From Veillonella sp. T11011-6 (GTDB taxonomy: Bacteria > Bacillota > Negativicutes > Veillonellales > Veillonellaceae), in contig NZ_PPCW01000004.1 of assembly GCF_002959755.1 (NCBI RefSeq), positions 186,001-250,000 on the forward strand: a stretch of DNA of 64,000 bases. The letters are read 5' to 3'. Made by a program: the position numbers and the translations under genes. Positions 25,994-35,192 of this stretch are shown piece after piece; position 1 is the stretch's first letter; each line of letters starts with the position of its first letter. The notes beneath the pieces were generated by a model. It had not been told where the DNA came from, searched no databases, and saw only the letters and a program-made list of their open reading frames with translations.

Positions 25994-26023
25994 GGAAGAG
26001 GCTAAACCGCCTCTTCTTTTTTT
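25993..26023 (+). terminator. Terminator of the CsoR-family gene
   Basis: GAAGAGGC / GCCTCTTC stem (25995-26002 with 26009-26016) and seven Ts directly after the stop codon. Confidence 0.9.
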
Positions 26024-26146
26024 ACTTGAAACTACACGCTAATAGTTTTGTAAATTCGCCATATTAAATTAAAGGTAACATTTAATCAAATCAACCAAAA
26101 CATAAAACATATACAAAAATCATATACATAAAACATATAGATCAAC

Positions 26147-26178
26147 AAAAAAGGACTCTACATTCGTAGAGTCCTTTG
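26147..26178 (-). terminator. Terminator of ptsIH
   Basis: Stem GGACTCTAC / GTAGAGTCC with a 4-base loop and six Ts on the minus strand, shortly after the ptsH stop. Confidence 0.88.
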
Positions 26179-26193
26179 TATTACCACATTGTA

Positions 26194-26454
26194 TTAGTCG
26201 TGGTTAGTTGTTAAGAATTCGCTTAATGCAGTAAGTGCATCGTCTTCGTCAGCACCGTCAGCTGTCAATGTAACGGATGTACCTTTTGTAGCGCCCAAAG
26301 TCAATACAGTTAAGATGGATTTAGCATCAGCTGTTTTGCCGTTAGCAGCGATTGTCAATTTGGAAGCATATTTAGCAGCCAATTGTGTGAAAGCTGTAGC
26401 AGGACGAGCATGTAAACCAGATTCGTTAGTAATTTCTACTGTTAATTCTTTCAT
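26194..26454 (-). CDS. ptsH: Phosphocarrier protein HPr
   Basis: Cytoplasmic phosphocarrier of the sugar phosphotransferase system. It accepts phosphate from Enzyme I and passes it to IIA domains. The 86-residue length is standard. The active His15 lies in GLHARPA, and Ser46 lies in KSILTVLTLG, the site for HPr kinase in Firmicutes. It lies 118 bases downstream of ptsI on the same strand. A terminator follows. Order is ptsI then ptsH, the reverse of the usual ptsH-ptsI layout. Confidence 0.95.
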   Translation of the reverse strand: MKELTVEITNESGLHARPATAFTQLAAKYASKLTIAANGKTADAKSILTVLTLGATKGTSVTLTADGADEDDALTALSEFLTTNHD

Positions 26455-26572
26455 GATAACCTCTTTCTATCTTGATAGGCTGTGCCTATCCCATACGTTC
26501 TAATAGATATATTGTATCAATTTCAAGCCTTTCAATTCAAGTATATTGAAAGTTATTTGCTATACAACAGAA

Positions 26573-28300
26573 TTATAGTAAACCTTTTTCAGCTAGTACA
26601 GATTTAGCATAGTCTGTAATTTCTTCTGCTGTATCCATGGAAAGTGCTTTATTAGCCACATCTTCACATTCTGCTTTAGAAACAGAGCGCAAGATTTTCT
26701 TAATAAGTGGTATAGAAGATGCTGTCATGGAGAATTCATCAAGACCCAAGCCTAATAAGATCATGGTAGCCACAGGATCACTAGCGAGTTCACCACACAT
26801 GCCTGTAAATTTACCTTGTTCATGGCTCGCATCGATAACATGTTTGATAAGACGTAATACGCCTGGATGCAATGGTTGATATAGAGCGCCAATAGATTCG
26901 TTCATACGGTCTACTGCCAATGTATATTGACACAAATCGTTGGTACCAATACTGAAGAAGTCTACGTATTTTGCCAAGATCGGAGAAATAACAGCAGCTG
27001 CTGGTACTTCAATCATAATACCAACCTTAATATCCTTATTGAATTCTTTGCCTTCAGCTGTAAGTTCTGCCTTACATTCTTCAAGCATAGCATTCGCTTG
27101 TTTCACTTCTTCTACGGAAGCGATCATAGGGTACATGATATGAATATCACCAAAGGCACTAGCGCGCAATAACGCACGCAATTGTACTTTGAAGATATCT
27201 GGGCGGTTCAAGGAAATACGAATGGCACGGTAACCAAGGAATGGATTCATTTCCGTTGGCAAATCAAGGCATTTCAACTCCTTGTCACCACCGATATCCA
27301 TGGTACGGATGATAACAGGCTGTCCCTGCATATCTTCTGCAACCTTTTTATATTCTTCGAACTGTACATCTTCTGCTGGCAATTCATCGTTTTCCATGTA
27401 CAAGAATTCTGTACGGTATAAGCCGATACCTTGTGCGCCCATTGTAAGAGCATGTTTAGCATCTTTAGACTTACCGATATTGCCAAATAATTCTACATGA
27501 TGACCATCTGTAGTCTTAGCTTCAAGATTGGCAGATTCGCGTAGGCGTTTTAATTCCTCTTGGTAAGCAGTAGCTTGATTTGTATATTCAGCCCAATCCG
27601 CATCAGATGGATTTGTTTCGACAATACCATCTGTACCAAGTACAACGGCTTTCTCGCCATCAACAAAGCCTTCAATATCACCAACGCCCATAACGGCAGG
27701 AATTTCCAATGTACGTGCCATGATAGCCGCATGAGATGTAGGGCCACCAGCAGCTGTTACAATGCCTTTTACAACATTTTTATCTAGAGATGCCGTATCG
27801 GATGGTGCTAAATCATGAGCTACTAAGATAACCTCCCCAGAAATATGGGATAAGCCACGAGGGTTCATACCTAACATGTTGCGCATCAAACGATCACCGA
27901 TATCTTTGATATCTGCGCCGCGTTCGCGCATGTATGGATCTTCCATACCGAGGAAGATATTGGCAAAGGTTTCAATGGTTTGAGCTGTAGCCGCTACAAC
28001 ATTAGTATGGCTAGACTCAACGAGGGATTTAATACCATCAGATAAAGATGGATCTTGAGCAATTTGCATATGTGCTTCAAAAATAGCCGCCTCTTCAGGG
28101 CCCATTTCTTTCAAAGCCTTTTGACGGATTGTATCCAATTGTTTTAAGGTAGATGCCATAGCAGCAGCAAACTTACCAATTTCCGCTTCGACCTGACCCT
28201 CTGCTACAGTGTAATCAGGAATGACAATTTCCTCTTGAATATATCTATATACATTGCCTACTGCAACGCCACGAGATCCAGAAATCCCTTGAATTCGCAT
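26573..28300 (-). CDS. ptsI: PEP-protein phosphotransferase, Enzyme I
   Basis: Takes phosphate from phosphoenolpyruvate and gives it to HPr, in the cytoplasm. The 575-residue length is typical. The phosphorylated His190 sits in GGPTSHAAIMAR, and the C-terminal PEP-binding part contains IGTNDLCQYTLA. A ribosome site with AAAGAGG precedes the ATG. It lies upstream of ptsH. The only IIABC protein in this window is the fructose one at 31928-33910, so the three probably work together. Confidence 0.96.
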   Translation of the reverse strand: MRIQGISGSRGVAVGNVYRYIQEEIVIPDYTVAEGQVEAEIGKFAAAMASTLKQLDTIRQKALKEMGPEEAAIFEAHMQIAQDPSLSDGIKSLVESSHTNVVAATAQTIETFANIFLGMEDPYMRERGADIKDIGDRLMRNMLGMNPRGLSHISGEVILVAHDLAPSDTASLDKNVVKGIVTAAGGPTSHAAIMARTLEIPAVMGVGDIEGFVDGEKAVVLGTDGIVETNPSDADWAEYTNQATAYQEELKRLRESANLEAKTTDGHHVELFGNIGKSKDAKHALTMGAQGIGLYRTEFLYMENDELPAEDVQFEEYKKVAEDMQGQPVIIRTMDIGGDKELKCLDLPTEMNPFLGYRAIRISLNRPDIFKVQLRALLRASAFGDIHIMYPMIASVEEVKQANAMLEECKAELTAEGKEFNKDIKVGIMIEVPAAAVISPILAKYVDFFSIGTNDLCQYTLAVDRMNESIGALYQPLHPGVLRLIKHVIDASHEQGKFTGMCGELASDPVATMILLGLGLDEFSMTASSIPLIKKILRSVSKAECEDVANKALSMDTAEEITDYAKSVLAEKGLL

Positions 28301-28493
28301 ATGTGTTCCTCTTTCTATTACGATAAACTACATTACTCTTTATTTTATCATTTCTACGGTAAACAATAAAGTAATAGAGCCCTATATATCCGCCTTTCAG
28401 GTTGTCCCACGTGGGTTAATTTTTACCTCATGTTCATATTTCTCAACCGTCTTAATACGTACTATAACAAGTACTTTAAAAGGAGGTCATTTT

Positions 28494-28520
28494 TTGCTTG
28501 TTTTTACTTTAATTTTATAA
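28494..28520 (+). other. Possible 8-codon mini-ORF behind a strong ribosome site
   Basis: AGGAGG (28481-28486) is ideally spaced before TTG, followed by seven codons and TAA (predicted peptide MLVFTLIL). It lies upstream of the dapF promoter, so it is probably not part of that leader. It may be a remnant or a regulatory peptide. Weak evidence. Confidence 0.2.
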
Positions 28521-28549
28521 AGTTACACCCCATAATTGAAAGCCATTTA

Positions 28550-28616
28550 TGATATAATAATATAGAATATATAATAATATACATATGAGACTTTCACGGG
28601 CTTCATGGTGAAAGTC
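28550..28616 (+). promoter_or_regulatory. dapF extended -10 promoter and leader hairpin
   Basis: TGATATAAT (28550-28558) is an extended -10. The short leader contains a 9-bp hairpin GACTTTCAC / GTGAAAGTC (28589-28597 with 28608-28616) without a T tract. It then leads to the ribosome site AGGAG before the dapF ATG. I see no known amino-acid riboswitch here. Confidence 0.45.
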
Positions 28617-28638
28617 TTACTTATTGATAGGAGACTTT

Positions 28639-29472
28639 ATGAAATTAACAAAAATGCATGGTCTTGGCAATGATTTTATCCTCTTTGCCGACCCTCAAGG
28701 TGCTAACAAGGACTATACTGATTTAGCCATTCGCCTTTGCGATCGTCGTACAGGCATTGGCGCTGATGGTTTAGTTATTGTTGTACCATCTGACACATGT
28801 GATGTACGCATGCGCATCATCAACTCCGATGGCAGTGAAGCTGAAATGTGCGGCAATGGTATTCGATGCTTTGCCAAATACGCTTACGAACACGGAGAAA
28901 TTACAAAAGAAACTTTCACCATCGAAACATTAGCCGGTGTTATGAAGCCAACCTTAACCATCGAAAATGGTGTGGTTACACTAGTAACAGTAGACATGGG
29001 CAAGCCATTCTTTAACAGTAAAGATGTACCTATGAATGTAGACATGGATAAGGTCATCGACGTAGACATTGATGTAAATGGCGAAACTGTAACAGTGAGC
29101 TCTGTATTGCTCGGTGTACCGCATACAGAGGTTTACGTAGAAGATATTACAAACGCCCCTGTTACGACACAAGGTCCAATCCTTGAAAAACACGATGCAT
29201 TCCCATCCAATACAAATGTTAACTACATTGAAGTAGTAAACGACAAACACATCAAGGTTCGCACATGGGAACGCGGTGCTGGCGCTACACTAGCATGTGG
29301 TACAGGCTCTTGTGCCTCTGCCGTTATGTCCTTCGAAAAAGGCTTAACAGGTCGCGAAGTAGACGTAGAACTTTACTTAGGAACATTGCATATTTCATAC
29401 TTGGAGGATGGCACGGTGCTCATGACAGGCCCTGCTGAGGAAGTCTTCGAAACAGAACTTCCTATCGATTAA
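28639..29472 (+). CDS. dapF: Diaminopimelate epimerase
   Basis: Interconverts LL- and meso-diaminopimelate for lysine and peptidoglycan synthesis. The 277-residue protein has the two catalytic cysteines, Cys71 in EAEMCGNGIRC and Cys220 in GATLACGTGSC. HGLGNDF at residues 7-13 is the family N-terminus. The ATG at 28639 is chosen because AGGAG lies 7-8 bases upstream; the frame five codons longer lacks a site. Probably co-transcribed with the antiporter that follows one base later. Confidence 0.95.
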   Translation: MKLTKMHGLGNDFILFADPQGANKDYTDLAIRLCDRRTGIGADGLVIVVPSDTCDVRMRIINSDGSEAEMCGNGIRCFAKYAYEHGEITKETFTIETLAGVMKPTLTIENGVVTLVTVDMGKPFFNSKDVPMNVDMDKVIDVDIDVNGETVTVSSVLLGVPHTEVYVEDITNAPVTTQGPILEKHDAFPSNTNVNYIEVVNDKHIKVRTWERGAGATLACGTGSCASAVMSFEKGLTGREVDVELYLGTLHISYLEDGTVLMTGPAEEVFETELPID

Positions 29473-29473
29473 G

Positions 29474-30871
29474 ATGAAGTGGTTACAACTCATATTAAAT
29501 GCGTTTCTAAAGTATCAACAAGGCCGTTCACTGATGCCGAAAAATACAGAGCCCCTCTTAGGCTTACTCCTATCCATACTCGTCATCATCATCGCCGTAG
29601 CCAATAGCATTGCCATCGGTTACGCCTTGATTGTAGTATGGTGCATTATGGCTTATGTGTTCTACCGCAAAGGGTACCAACCAAAGGAACTACTAAACCT
29701 ATCATGGACAGGTGCTAAAACATCTATTGTAGTGATGCAAATATTCCTGCTCATCGGTTGGCTCATCGCCATGTGGCAAGCGGCAGGTATTATACCTATG
29801 ATTATCGCCACAGGCATCGACTTGATTGATCCTTCTATCTTTATCGCTTGTGCCTTTTTATTAACAGCACTGGTGAGCATGCTATTAGGAACTGCCCTTG
29901 GCACTGTGGGTACCATAGGTATTGTACTCATTACGATGGCAAAAGCCGGTAACATTCCAGAAAATATCGTAGCAGGCGCCATCATTGCTGGCGCTTACTT
30001 TGGTGATCGGAACGGGCCTTTATCGTCTAGCGCCTCTCTCGTAGCGACCTTAACGCATACAAAGGTATCGACCAACATCCCTATTATGTTTAAAGATGGT
30101 CTACCAGCACTTGTTATTTCCACAGTGCTCTACCTAATACTATCGCAGTGGTTCCCTCTCAACTATGCAAATAGCTTACTGTCTGATACGATTCACTTTG
30201 TGTTCAACATCGATTGGACTTTGTGGATTCCTGTAATCATCGTCATTGGTCTATTGCCTTTGAAAGTATCTATCCGTTGGCCTATCGGCCTTAGTGCATT
30301 AGTAGCGGCAATTCTAGCTTATACCAATCAGGGAGCTACCCTTTCTGATTTAGGCTGGTATACCTTAACAGGCTTTGAACTACCACATTATAATCCACTA
30401 GCAGATATCATTCACGGCGGCGGCTTACAAACGATGTTCATCCCTACCCTTTCCATTTTTATGGCAACTGCCATTTCTGGCATGCTCGAAGGGGTTGGCT
30501 TCTGGAACGATGTGAGACAGCTATTAGAACGAGCGAAAACACGAAGTGATGTATTTGCGGCAAACGTAGGTCTCGCCTTTTTAACAGGTGCTGTAGGTTG
30601 TAGTCAAGCTATTGCGGTGGTGATGACCCACTCTATTATGCGCATTACCTATGCACAGAGAGGCATTCAAGATGAAGATGTGATGCTCGACTTTGAAAAC
30701 AGCGGCATTCTCATTGCTCCATTACAACCATGGAACATCGCTGCTTATGTACCTGTAGTTATGATGGGTACTAGTACAGCTGGCTATGTACCATTCGCCT
30801 TCTTCCTATACCTCGTACCACTCCTATACTGGTTACGACTACGGAATCAAGATCAACCAATTATACGTTAA
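29474..30871 (+). CDS. NhaC-family Na+/H+ antiporter
   Basis: Inner-membrane antiporter of 465 residues and about ten to twelve helices. The pattern VGTIGIVLITMAKAGNI followed by GAIIAGAYFGDRNGPLSSSASLVA is characteristic of the NhaC family. Members exchange protons for sodium, or sometimes malate or lactate (MleN). The ATG at 29474 starts one base after the dapF stop but lacks a clear ribosome site. An in-frame ATG at 29534, giving MPKNTEPLLG, is a possible alternative with AAGG about 10 bases upstream. Substrate (sodium only, or organic acid exchange) is uncertain. Confidence 0.82.
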   Translation: MKWLQLILNAFLKYQQGRSLMPKNTEPLLGLLLSILVIIIAVANSIAIGYALIVVWCIMAYVFYRKGYQPKELLNLSWTGAKTSIVVMQIFLLIGWLIAMWQAAGIIPMIIATGIDLIDPSIFIACAFLLTALVSMLLGTALGTVGTIGIVLITMAKAGNIPENIVAGAIIAGAYFGDRNGPLSSSASLVATLTHTKVSTNIPIMFKDGLPALVISTVLYLILSQWFPLNYANSLLSDTIHFVFNIDWTLWIPVIIVIGLLPLKVSIRWPIGLSALVAAILAYTNQGATLSDLGWYTLTGFELPHYNPLADIIHGGGLQTMFIPTLSIFMATAISGMLEGVGFWNDVRQLLERAKTRSDVFAANVGLAFLTGAVGCSQAIAVVMTHSIMRITYAQRGIQDEDVMLDFENSGILIAPLQPWNIAAYVPVVMMGTSTAGYVPFAFFLYLVPLLYWLRLRNQDQPIIR

Positions 30872-30960
30872 TTATAAAATCAATCGAATTTACGCTAATT
30901 ACAAAATCAATCAAATTTACACTAATTACAAGATTAACCAATCATAGGCTAATTAAATTT
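30864..30960 (+). repeat. 27-bp tandem repeat between nhaC and fruK
   Basis: Three complete and one partial copy of a 27-base unit, starting at 30864, 30891, 30918 and 30945. Each copy opens with a form of TACGCTAATTA. The first two copies differ at only three positions and the third is more degenerate. The first copy carries the stop codon of the antiporter gene. It occupies the whole gap before the fruK ribosome site, so it may be an operator array or a slippage product. Confidence 0.7.
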
Positions 30961-30979
30961 ATCTTAAAGGGGAATTTGT

Positions 30980-31894
30980 ATGATTTACACCATTACCTTT
31001 AATCCAGCCCTAGATTATATTGTTCGTCTTGATCAACTCAAGACGGGCACCATTAATCGCACCACCCAAGAGTACGTTCTCGGTGGCGGCAAGGGTATCA
31101 ATGTATCCATCGTGCTCAACAACCTAGGCATGGATACAACGGCACTCGGTTTCATCGCCGGTTTCACAGGGGAAGAAATCGTAACACAACTGAACCAATT
31201 CGGTGTGAAAGAGGATTTCATCCGTCTCCGCGAAGGTTTAACGCGCATCAATGTTAAGGTGAAAGCCTCTGACGAAGAAACAGAAATTAACGGCCGTGGC
31301 CCTATCATCGCAGACGACGAACTAGAAGCCCTCTATAAACAGCTCGATGCATTAACTGAGCAGGATACATTGATCCTTGCAGGCAGTATTCCTTCTAGCT
31401 TACCAAGCGATATGTACGAACTCATTATGGAGCGCTTACAACATAAAAATATTCGCATTGTCGTAGATGCTACAAAAGATTTGCTTACACGGGTCTTACC
31501 TTATAAACCGTTCTTAATTAAACCTAACAATCACGAGCTTAGCGAAATCTTTGGTCGTACCCTTTCCACAAAGGATGACCTAGTAGAGGCAGCTAAGGCA
31601 TTACAAGAGAAAGGCGCACAACATGTGCTCATCTCCATGGCTGGTGATGGAGCTATCTTAGTAGCTGCTGACGGCACTGTATATACAAGTCCTGCCCCTA
31701 AGGGTACACTCGTAAACTCCGTAGGCGCCGGCGATTCCATGGTAGCTGGCTTTATTACAGGCTTTGAAAAGACAGGCGACCTACAAGAGGCGCTCTACTG
31801 GGGTATCTCCAGTGGTTCTGCCTCCGCTTACTCTGAAAATCTCGCTACTCTGGCAGAAGTAGAAGCACTACTTTCACAAGTACGAGTTAACTAG
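30980..31894 (+). CDS. fruK: 1-phosphofructokinase
   Basis: PfkB/ribokinase-family kinase that phosphorylates fructose 1-phosphate to fructose 1,6-bisphosphate. Its 304 residues begin MIYTITFNPALDYIV with GGGKGINVS near residue 36, and end with the catalytic motif GAGDSMVAGF near residue 250. The location directly before a fructose PTS gene separates it from tagatose-6-phosphate kinases. AAAGGGG precedes the ATG. No FruR regulator gene is next to it. Confidence 0.92.
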   Translation: MIYTITFNPALDYIVRLDQLKTGTINRTTQEYVLGGGKGINVSIVLNNLGMDTTALGFIAGFTGEEIVTQLNQFGVKEDFIRLREGLTRINVKVKASDEETEINGRGPIIADDELEALYKQLDALTEQDTLILAGSIPSSLPSDMYELIMERLQHKNIRIVVDATKDLLTRVLPYKPFLIKPNNHELSEIFGRTLSTKDDLVEAAKALQEKGAQHVLISMAGDGAILVAADGTVYTSPAPKGTLVNSVGAGDSMVAGFITGFEKTGDLQEALYWGISSGSASAYSENLATLAEVEALLSQVRVN

Positions 31895-31927
31895 TTTTCT
31901 ATTTTATGTGCATCAAGGAGTACACAT

Positions 31928-33910
31928 ATGAAAATCACTGATTTATTAAAACCTCAATCCATTCTACTGAATGCAGATCCAGTAAGTAAGGCCGATGCCA
32001 TTTACACCTTAGGTGAATTAATGGAAAAAGGCGGCAACTTATCTGATAAAGCAGAATACTTAAAAGCTGTTTTCGCTCGTGAAGAATCTGGTTCCACAGG
32101 CCTTGGTGATGGTATCGCTACACCACATGCTAAATCTACAGGTGTAAAAGAAGCCGGCCTTGCCGCTATGGTCGTACCTAATGGTGTTGATTTCGAAGCC
32201 CTCGACGGTCAGCCATCTCGCTTATTCTTCATGATTGCTGCACCAGAAGGCGCTGCCGATACCCATGTAGAGGTATTGAGCAAATTAGCAACTATGGTCA
32301 TTGATCCAGACTTCAAAAACGCTTTAATTCAAGCAGGTACTGTAGACCGCTTCTTAGAGCTTATCACGGCTAAAGAAGACGGCAACTTTGATCCATCTGT
32401 AGAAGGCTTTATTAAACAACCTGAAACTCAAGAAGCACCAAGCATCACTGAAGCTATTGAAGAAAAAGCTACAGAAGCTATCGAAAAGGTGGCTCCTAAA
32501 ATTTCTGTAGACAATCCTCACTATGAAGTATTAGCCGTTACAGGTTGTCCTACAGGCATCGCCCACACCTACATGGCTGCTGAGTCCTTAGAGCGGAAAG
32601 CTAAAGAAATGGGCATTTCCTTAAAAGTAGAAAAGAACGGTGCATCTGGCGTAAAAGATGCGCTTACAGCAGAAGAAATCGAACATGCAAAATGCATTAT
32701 CGTCGCTTCTGACCGCCAAGTAGAAATGGCTCGCTTCGATGGCAAACCTATGATTCAAACTAAAGTTGCGAATGGTATCAACAAAGCAGAGGAATTATTG
32801 CGTGAAGCTACAGCTGGTACAGCACCTGTATACCACGCATCTGCTGCTGACCGCGAATCCGCTGAAATCGCTGCTAGCGCATCTGACAGTGTAGGCCGTC
32901 AAATCTACAAACACTTGATGAACGGCGTATCTCACATGTTGCCATTCGTTATTGGTGGCGGTATCTTGATTGCCCTTGCATTCTTATTCGATACATTTGA
33001 TCCTGCAAACCCTAAAAATTTCGGTTCCGGCACCCCTTTATCTGGCTTCTTAATGCAAATTGGTGGTGCATCCTTTGGTTTCATGTTGCCAGTATTAGCT
33101 GGTTACATCGCTATGAGTATTGCTGACCGCCCAGGTCTTGTAGCTGGTTTCGTTGGCGGCTTATTAGCTAACCAAGGTGGCTCTGGTTTCCTTGGCGCAT
33201 TGATTGCCGGCTTTGCAGCAGGTTATTTAGTATTATTAGTTAAGAAATTAGTATCTGGTTTGCCTCAAGCATTAGAAGGTACAAAACCAGTACTCTTCTA
33301 TCCTGTACTAGGCGTATTGTTCATCGGTCTCGCTATTACCTTCGTAATCAACCCTCCTGTATCTGCACTTAACCACTGGTTAATGGACTCCTTACAATCC
33401 ATGGGCACTACTAGCCGCGTATTGTTAGGTCTTATCTTTGGTGCTATGATGTCCGTTGATATGGGCGGTCCTGTGAATAAGGCTGCTTACGTTATCGGTA
33501 CAGGTGCTCTTGCGACTGGCGAATATGGTATCATGGCTGCTGTAATGGCAGGTGGTATGGTTCCACCATTGGCAATCGCTCTTTGTACTACATTCTTCCC
33601 TAGCCGCTTCACAGAAGCTGAACGTAAATCTGGTATCACAAACTACATCATGGGTCTTTCCTTCATCACAGAAGGCGCTATCCCATTTGCAGCTGCCGAT
33701 CCAGTTCGCGTATTACCAGCTTGCATCATCGGTGCTGGTACAGCTGGTGCGTTATCCATGTTCTTCGAATGTACACTACATGCTCCACACGGCGGTATCT
33801 TCGTAGTTCCAACAATCGGTAACCCACTTCTTTACCTTGCATCCATTGCAATCGGCTCCGTTATTGCTTGTATCATCTTGGCACTATTAAAACCAAGCCT
33901 AAAAAAATAA
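31928..33910 (+). CDS. fruA: Fructose PTS transporter, IIABC
   Basis: Imports fructose as fructose 1-phosphate across the inner membrane. The 660-residue protein has domains in A-B-C order: IIA at about 1-150, with active His in GIATPHAKS; IIB at about 195-295, with active Cys in TGCPTGIAHTYMA; IIC at about 325-655 with roughly nine helices, containing GGPVNKAAY. It follows fruK by 33 bases, with a separate GGAG ribosome site. It depends on EI and HPr encoded at 26-28 kb. A terminator follows. Confidence 0.94.
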   Translation: MKITDLLKPQSILLNADPVSKADAIYTLGELMEKGGNLSDKAEYLKAVFAREESGSTGLGDGIATPHAKSTGVKEAGLAAMVVPNGVDFEALDGQPSRLFFMIAAPEGAADTHVEVLSKLATMVIDPDFKNALIQAGTVDRFLELITAKEDGNFDPSVEGFIKQPETQEAPSITEAIEEKATEAIEKVAPKISVDNPHYEVLAVTGCPTGIAHTYMAAESLERKAKEMGISLKVEKNGASGVKDALTAEEIEHAKCIIVASDRQVEMARFDGKPMIQTKVANGINKAEELLREATAGTAPVYHASAADRESAEIAASASDSVGRQIYKHLMNGVSHMLPFVIGGGILIALAFLFDTFDPANPKNFGSGTPLSGFLMQIGGASFGFMLPVLAGYIAMSIADRPGLVAGFVGGLLANQGGSGFLGALIAGFAAGYLVLLVKKLVSGLPQALEGTKPVLFYPVLGVLFIGLAITFVINPPVSALNHWLMDSLQSMGTTSRVLLGLIFGAMMSVDMGGPVNKAAYVIGTGALATGEYGIMAAVMAGGMVPPLAIALCTTFFPSRFTEAERKSGITNYIMGLSFITEGAIPFAAADPVRVLPACIIGAGTAGALSMFFECTLHAPHGGIFVVPTIGNPLLYLASIAIGSVIACIILALLKPSLKK

Positions 33911-33977
33911 TGGTGAAAGCTAGTATAATACTAGTAGATATAGCAAAACGTACATATGCTAAATAAGTACATATAGC

Positions 33978-34015
33978 AAAAGGACTAGAACTCCTAGAGT
34001 TCTAGTCCTTTTCTT
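33978..34015 (+). terminator. Terminator of fruKA
   Basis: AAAAGGACTAGAACTC / GAGTTCTAGTCCTTTT stem with a short loop. It can act on both strands, serving the convergent gene at 34024 as well. Confidence 0.88.
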
Positions 34016-34023
34016 ATGTAACA

Positions 34024-34602
34024 CTATCGGATTACATCATCATAAAATACGCCAAATACTTTCTTGAAAACACGATTTGCAACGTGATAACTTTCAAAAT
34101 CAAAGTCTGTAGGTGTTAAGAAGGTTACATGCTCATATCCTTTATAACCTGGTTGTGTAGGTTTTCTTTCACCATGCAACGTGTAATCCTGTTGAGCCTT
34201 AACAGTACCAACAATTCCAGAATCATCCATTTTTATATTCCATATTTCACCTAAATAGAAATCCGGAAATTGTTGTTTAAACTCTGGCATTCTTGCGACT
34301 AAATTCGCAAAGGAGTAATTTAAGTTATAGTCATAATGAATTGTGTATTCTCGAATCAAATTAGACGAAGGTAATACAACATAAATCTTAGCCTCTATAC
34401 TTTTGGTACTGGCACTTGTAGATACATCTTTGACTGTACTCAACTCAATGTACTTACCATCTCCACCACCAGTATCACCTTTAGATATAATATGTTCAAA
34501 ACGACTTGTATCTCGTAATTCAACATTAGAAACGGCTTTCACAGAAGTAAAAGACACGCACCATACGCATAAGATGGCCATAAAAAATAAGAAACGTTTC
34601 AT
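34024..34602 (-). CDS. Secreted protein, paralog 2
   Basis: No known family recognised. The 192-residue protein has a classical signal peptide (MKRFLFFMAILCVWCVSFTSVKA) and a mature part of mixed strands. It is paralogous to the gene just upstream. Both share a region of form R..Y.....YD.NYSF/LA.L, then DDSGI or DESGI, and a following Tyr-rich segment. AGGTG precedes the ATG at 34602; an ATG at 34614 overlapping the upstream stop (ATGA) is an alternative that suggests coupling. Divergent from the secreted esterase gene. Function unknown. Confidence 0.6.
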   Translation of the reverse strand: MKRFLFFMAILCVWCVSFTSVKAVSNVELRDTSRFEHIISKGDTGGGDGKYIELSTVKDVSTSASTKSIEAKIYVVLPSSNLIREYTIHYDYNLNYSFANLVARMPEFKQQFPDFYLGEIWNIKMDDSGIVGTVKAQQDYTLHGERKPTQPGYKGYEHVTFLTPTDFDFESYHVANRVFKKVFGVFYDDVIR

Positions 34603-34610
34603 ATGGCACC

Positions 34611-35192
34611 TCATTTCACGACAATATCATCAAAATGTTGCTGATAAGCAACGACAAACATGGCATCTGCTATGGTAAAGAGATCTTGATCTGAACGACT
34701 ACGGTCAAGCGGTCGTGATTCATGTAGCAATCTAGCTGGGCTATTAACCACAGTTCCATCCCAAGTGTATCGTTTGACCGCTTGTAACTCAATTTGTATA
34801 CCAGACTCATCTTGTGCAGCCTTAATCACAGCATACATAGCTGGCGATGGTTTTACACTCTGCTGGGCTTGTATTAAGCTAGCCAAGGAATAATTCGTAT
34901 CATAGGTAGCAGTCAATTCATATTCCGTAATAGCCCAATCACGAGCACGTTCGTTTACAGAATAAACAGTACCTTTCAATTTATAATGTGGTGCTGCATA
35001 TTCTAGAGACTCTACAGAATAGGTATTTAAAAAGAATACATCCCTATTACTTGAACCATCACCATAAGAATATGTTTTTTCATACACATTTTTAAACTGT
35101 GGTGATCCATTCAACTCATTAATCGATATAGCCTGTGTCTGTATGGTGAAAGTTCCTAGCACCATACACGCTAGTAAAAATTTTCTAAGCAT
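34611..35192 (-). CDS. Secreted protein, paralog 1
   Basis: First of two tandem paralogs; no recognised family. The 193-residue protein starts with the signal peptide MLRKFLLACMVLGTFTIQTQA. The ATG at 35192 is chosen because AAGGAGAG lies 7-8 bases upstream. It ends in a pattern (DAMFVVAYQQHFDDIVVK) matched in the partner's VFKKVFGVFYDDVIR. The two stop/start codons overlap, so they are one transcript. The gene diverges from the 35484 esterase over a 291-base AT-rich gap. Confidence 0.6.
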   Translation of the reverse strand: MLRKFLLACMVLGTFTIQTQAISINELNGSPQFKNVYEKTYSYGDGSSNRDVFFLNTYSVESLEYAAPHYKLKGTVYSVNERARDWAITEYELTATYDTNYSLASLIQAQQSVKPSPAMYAVIKAAQDESGIQIELQAVKRYTWDGTVVNSPARLLHESRPLDRSRSDQDLFTIADAMFVVAYQQHFDDIVVK

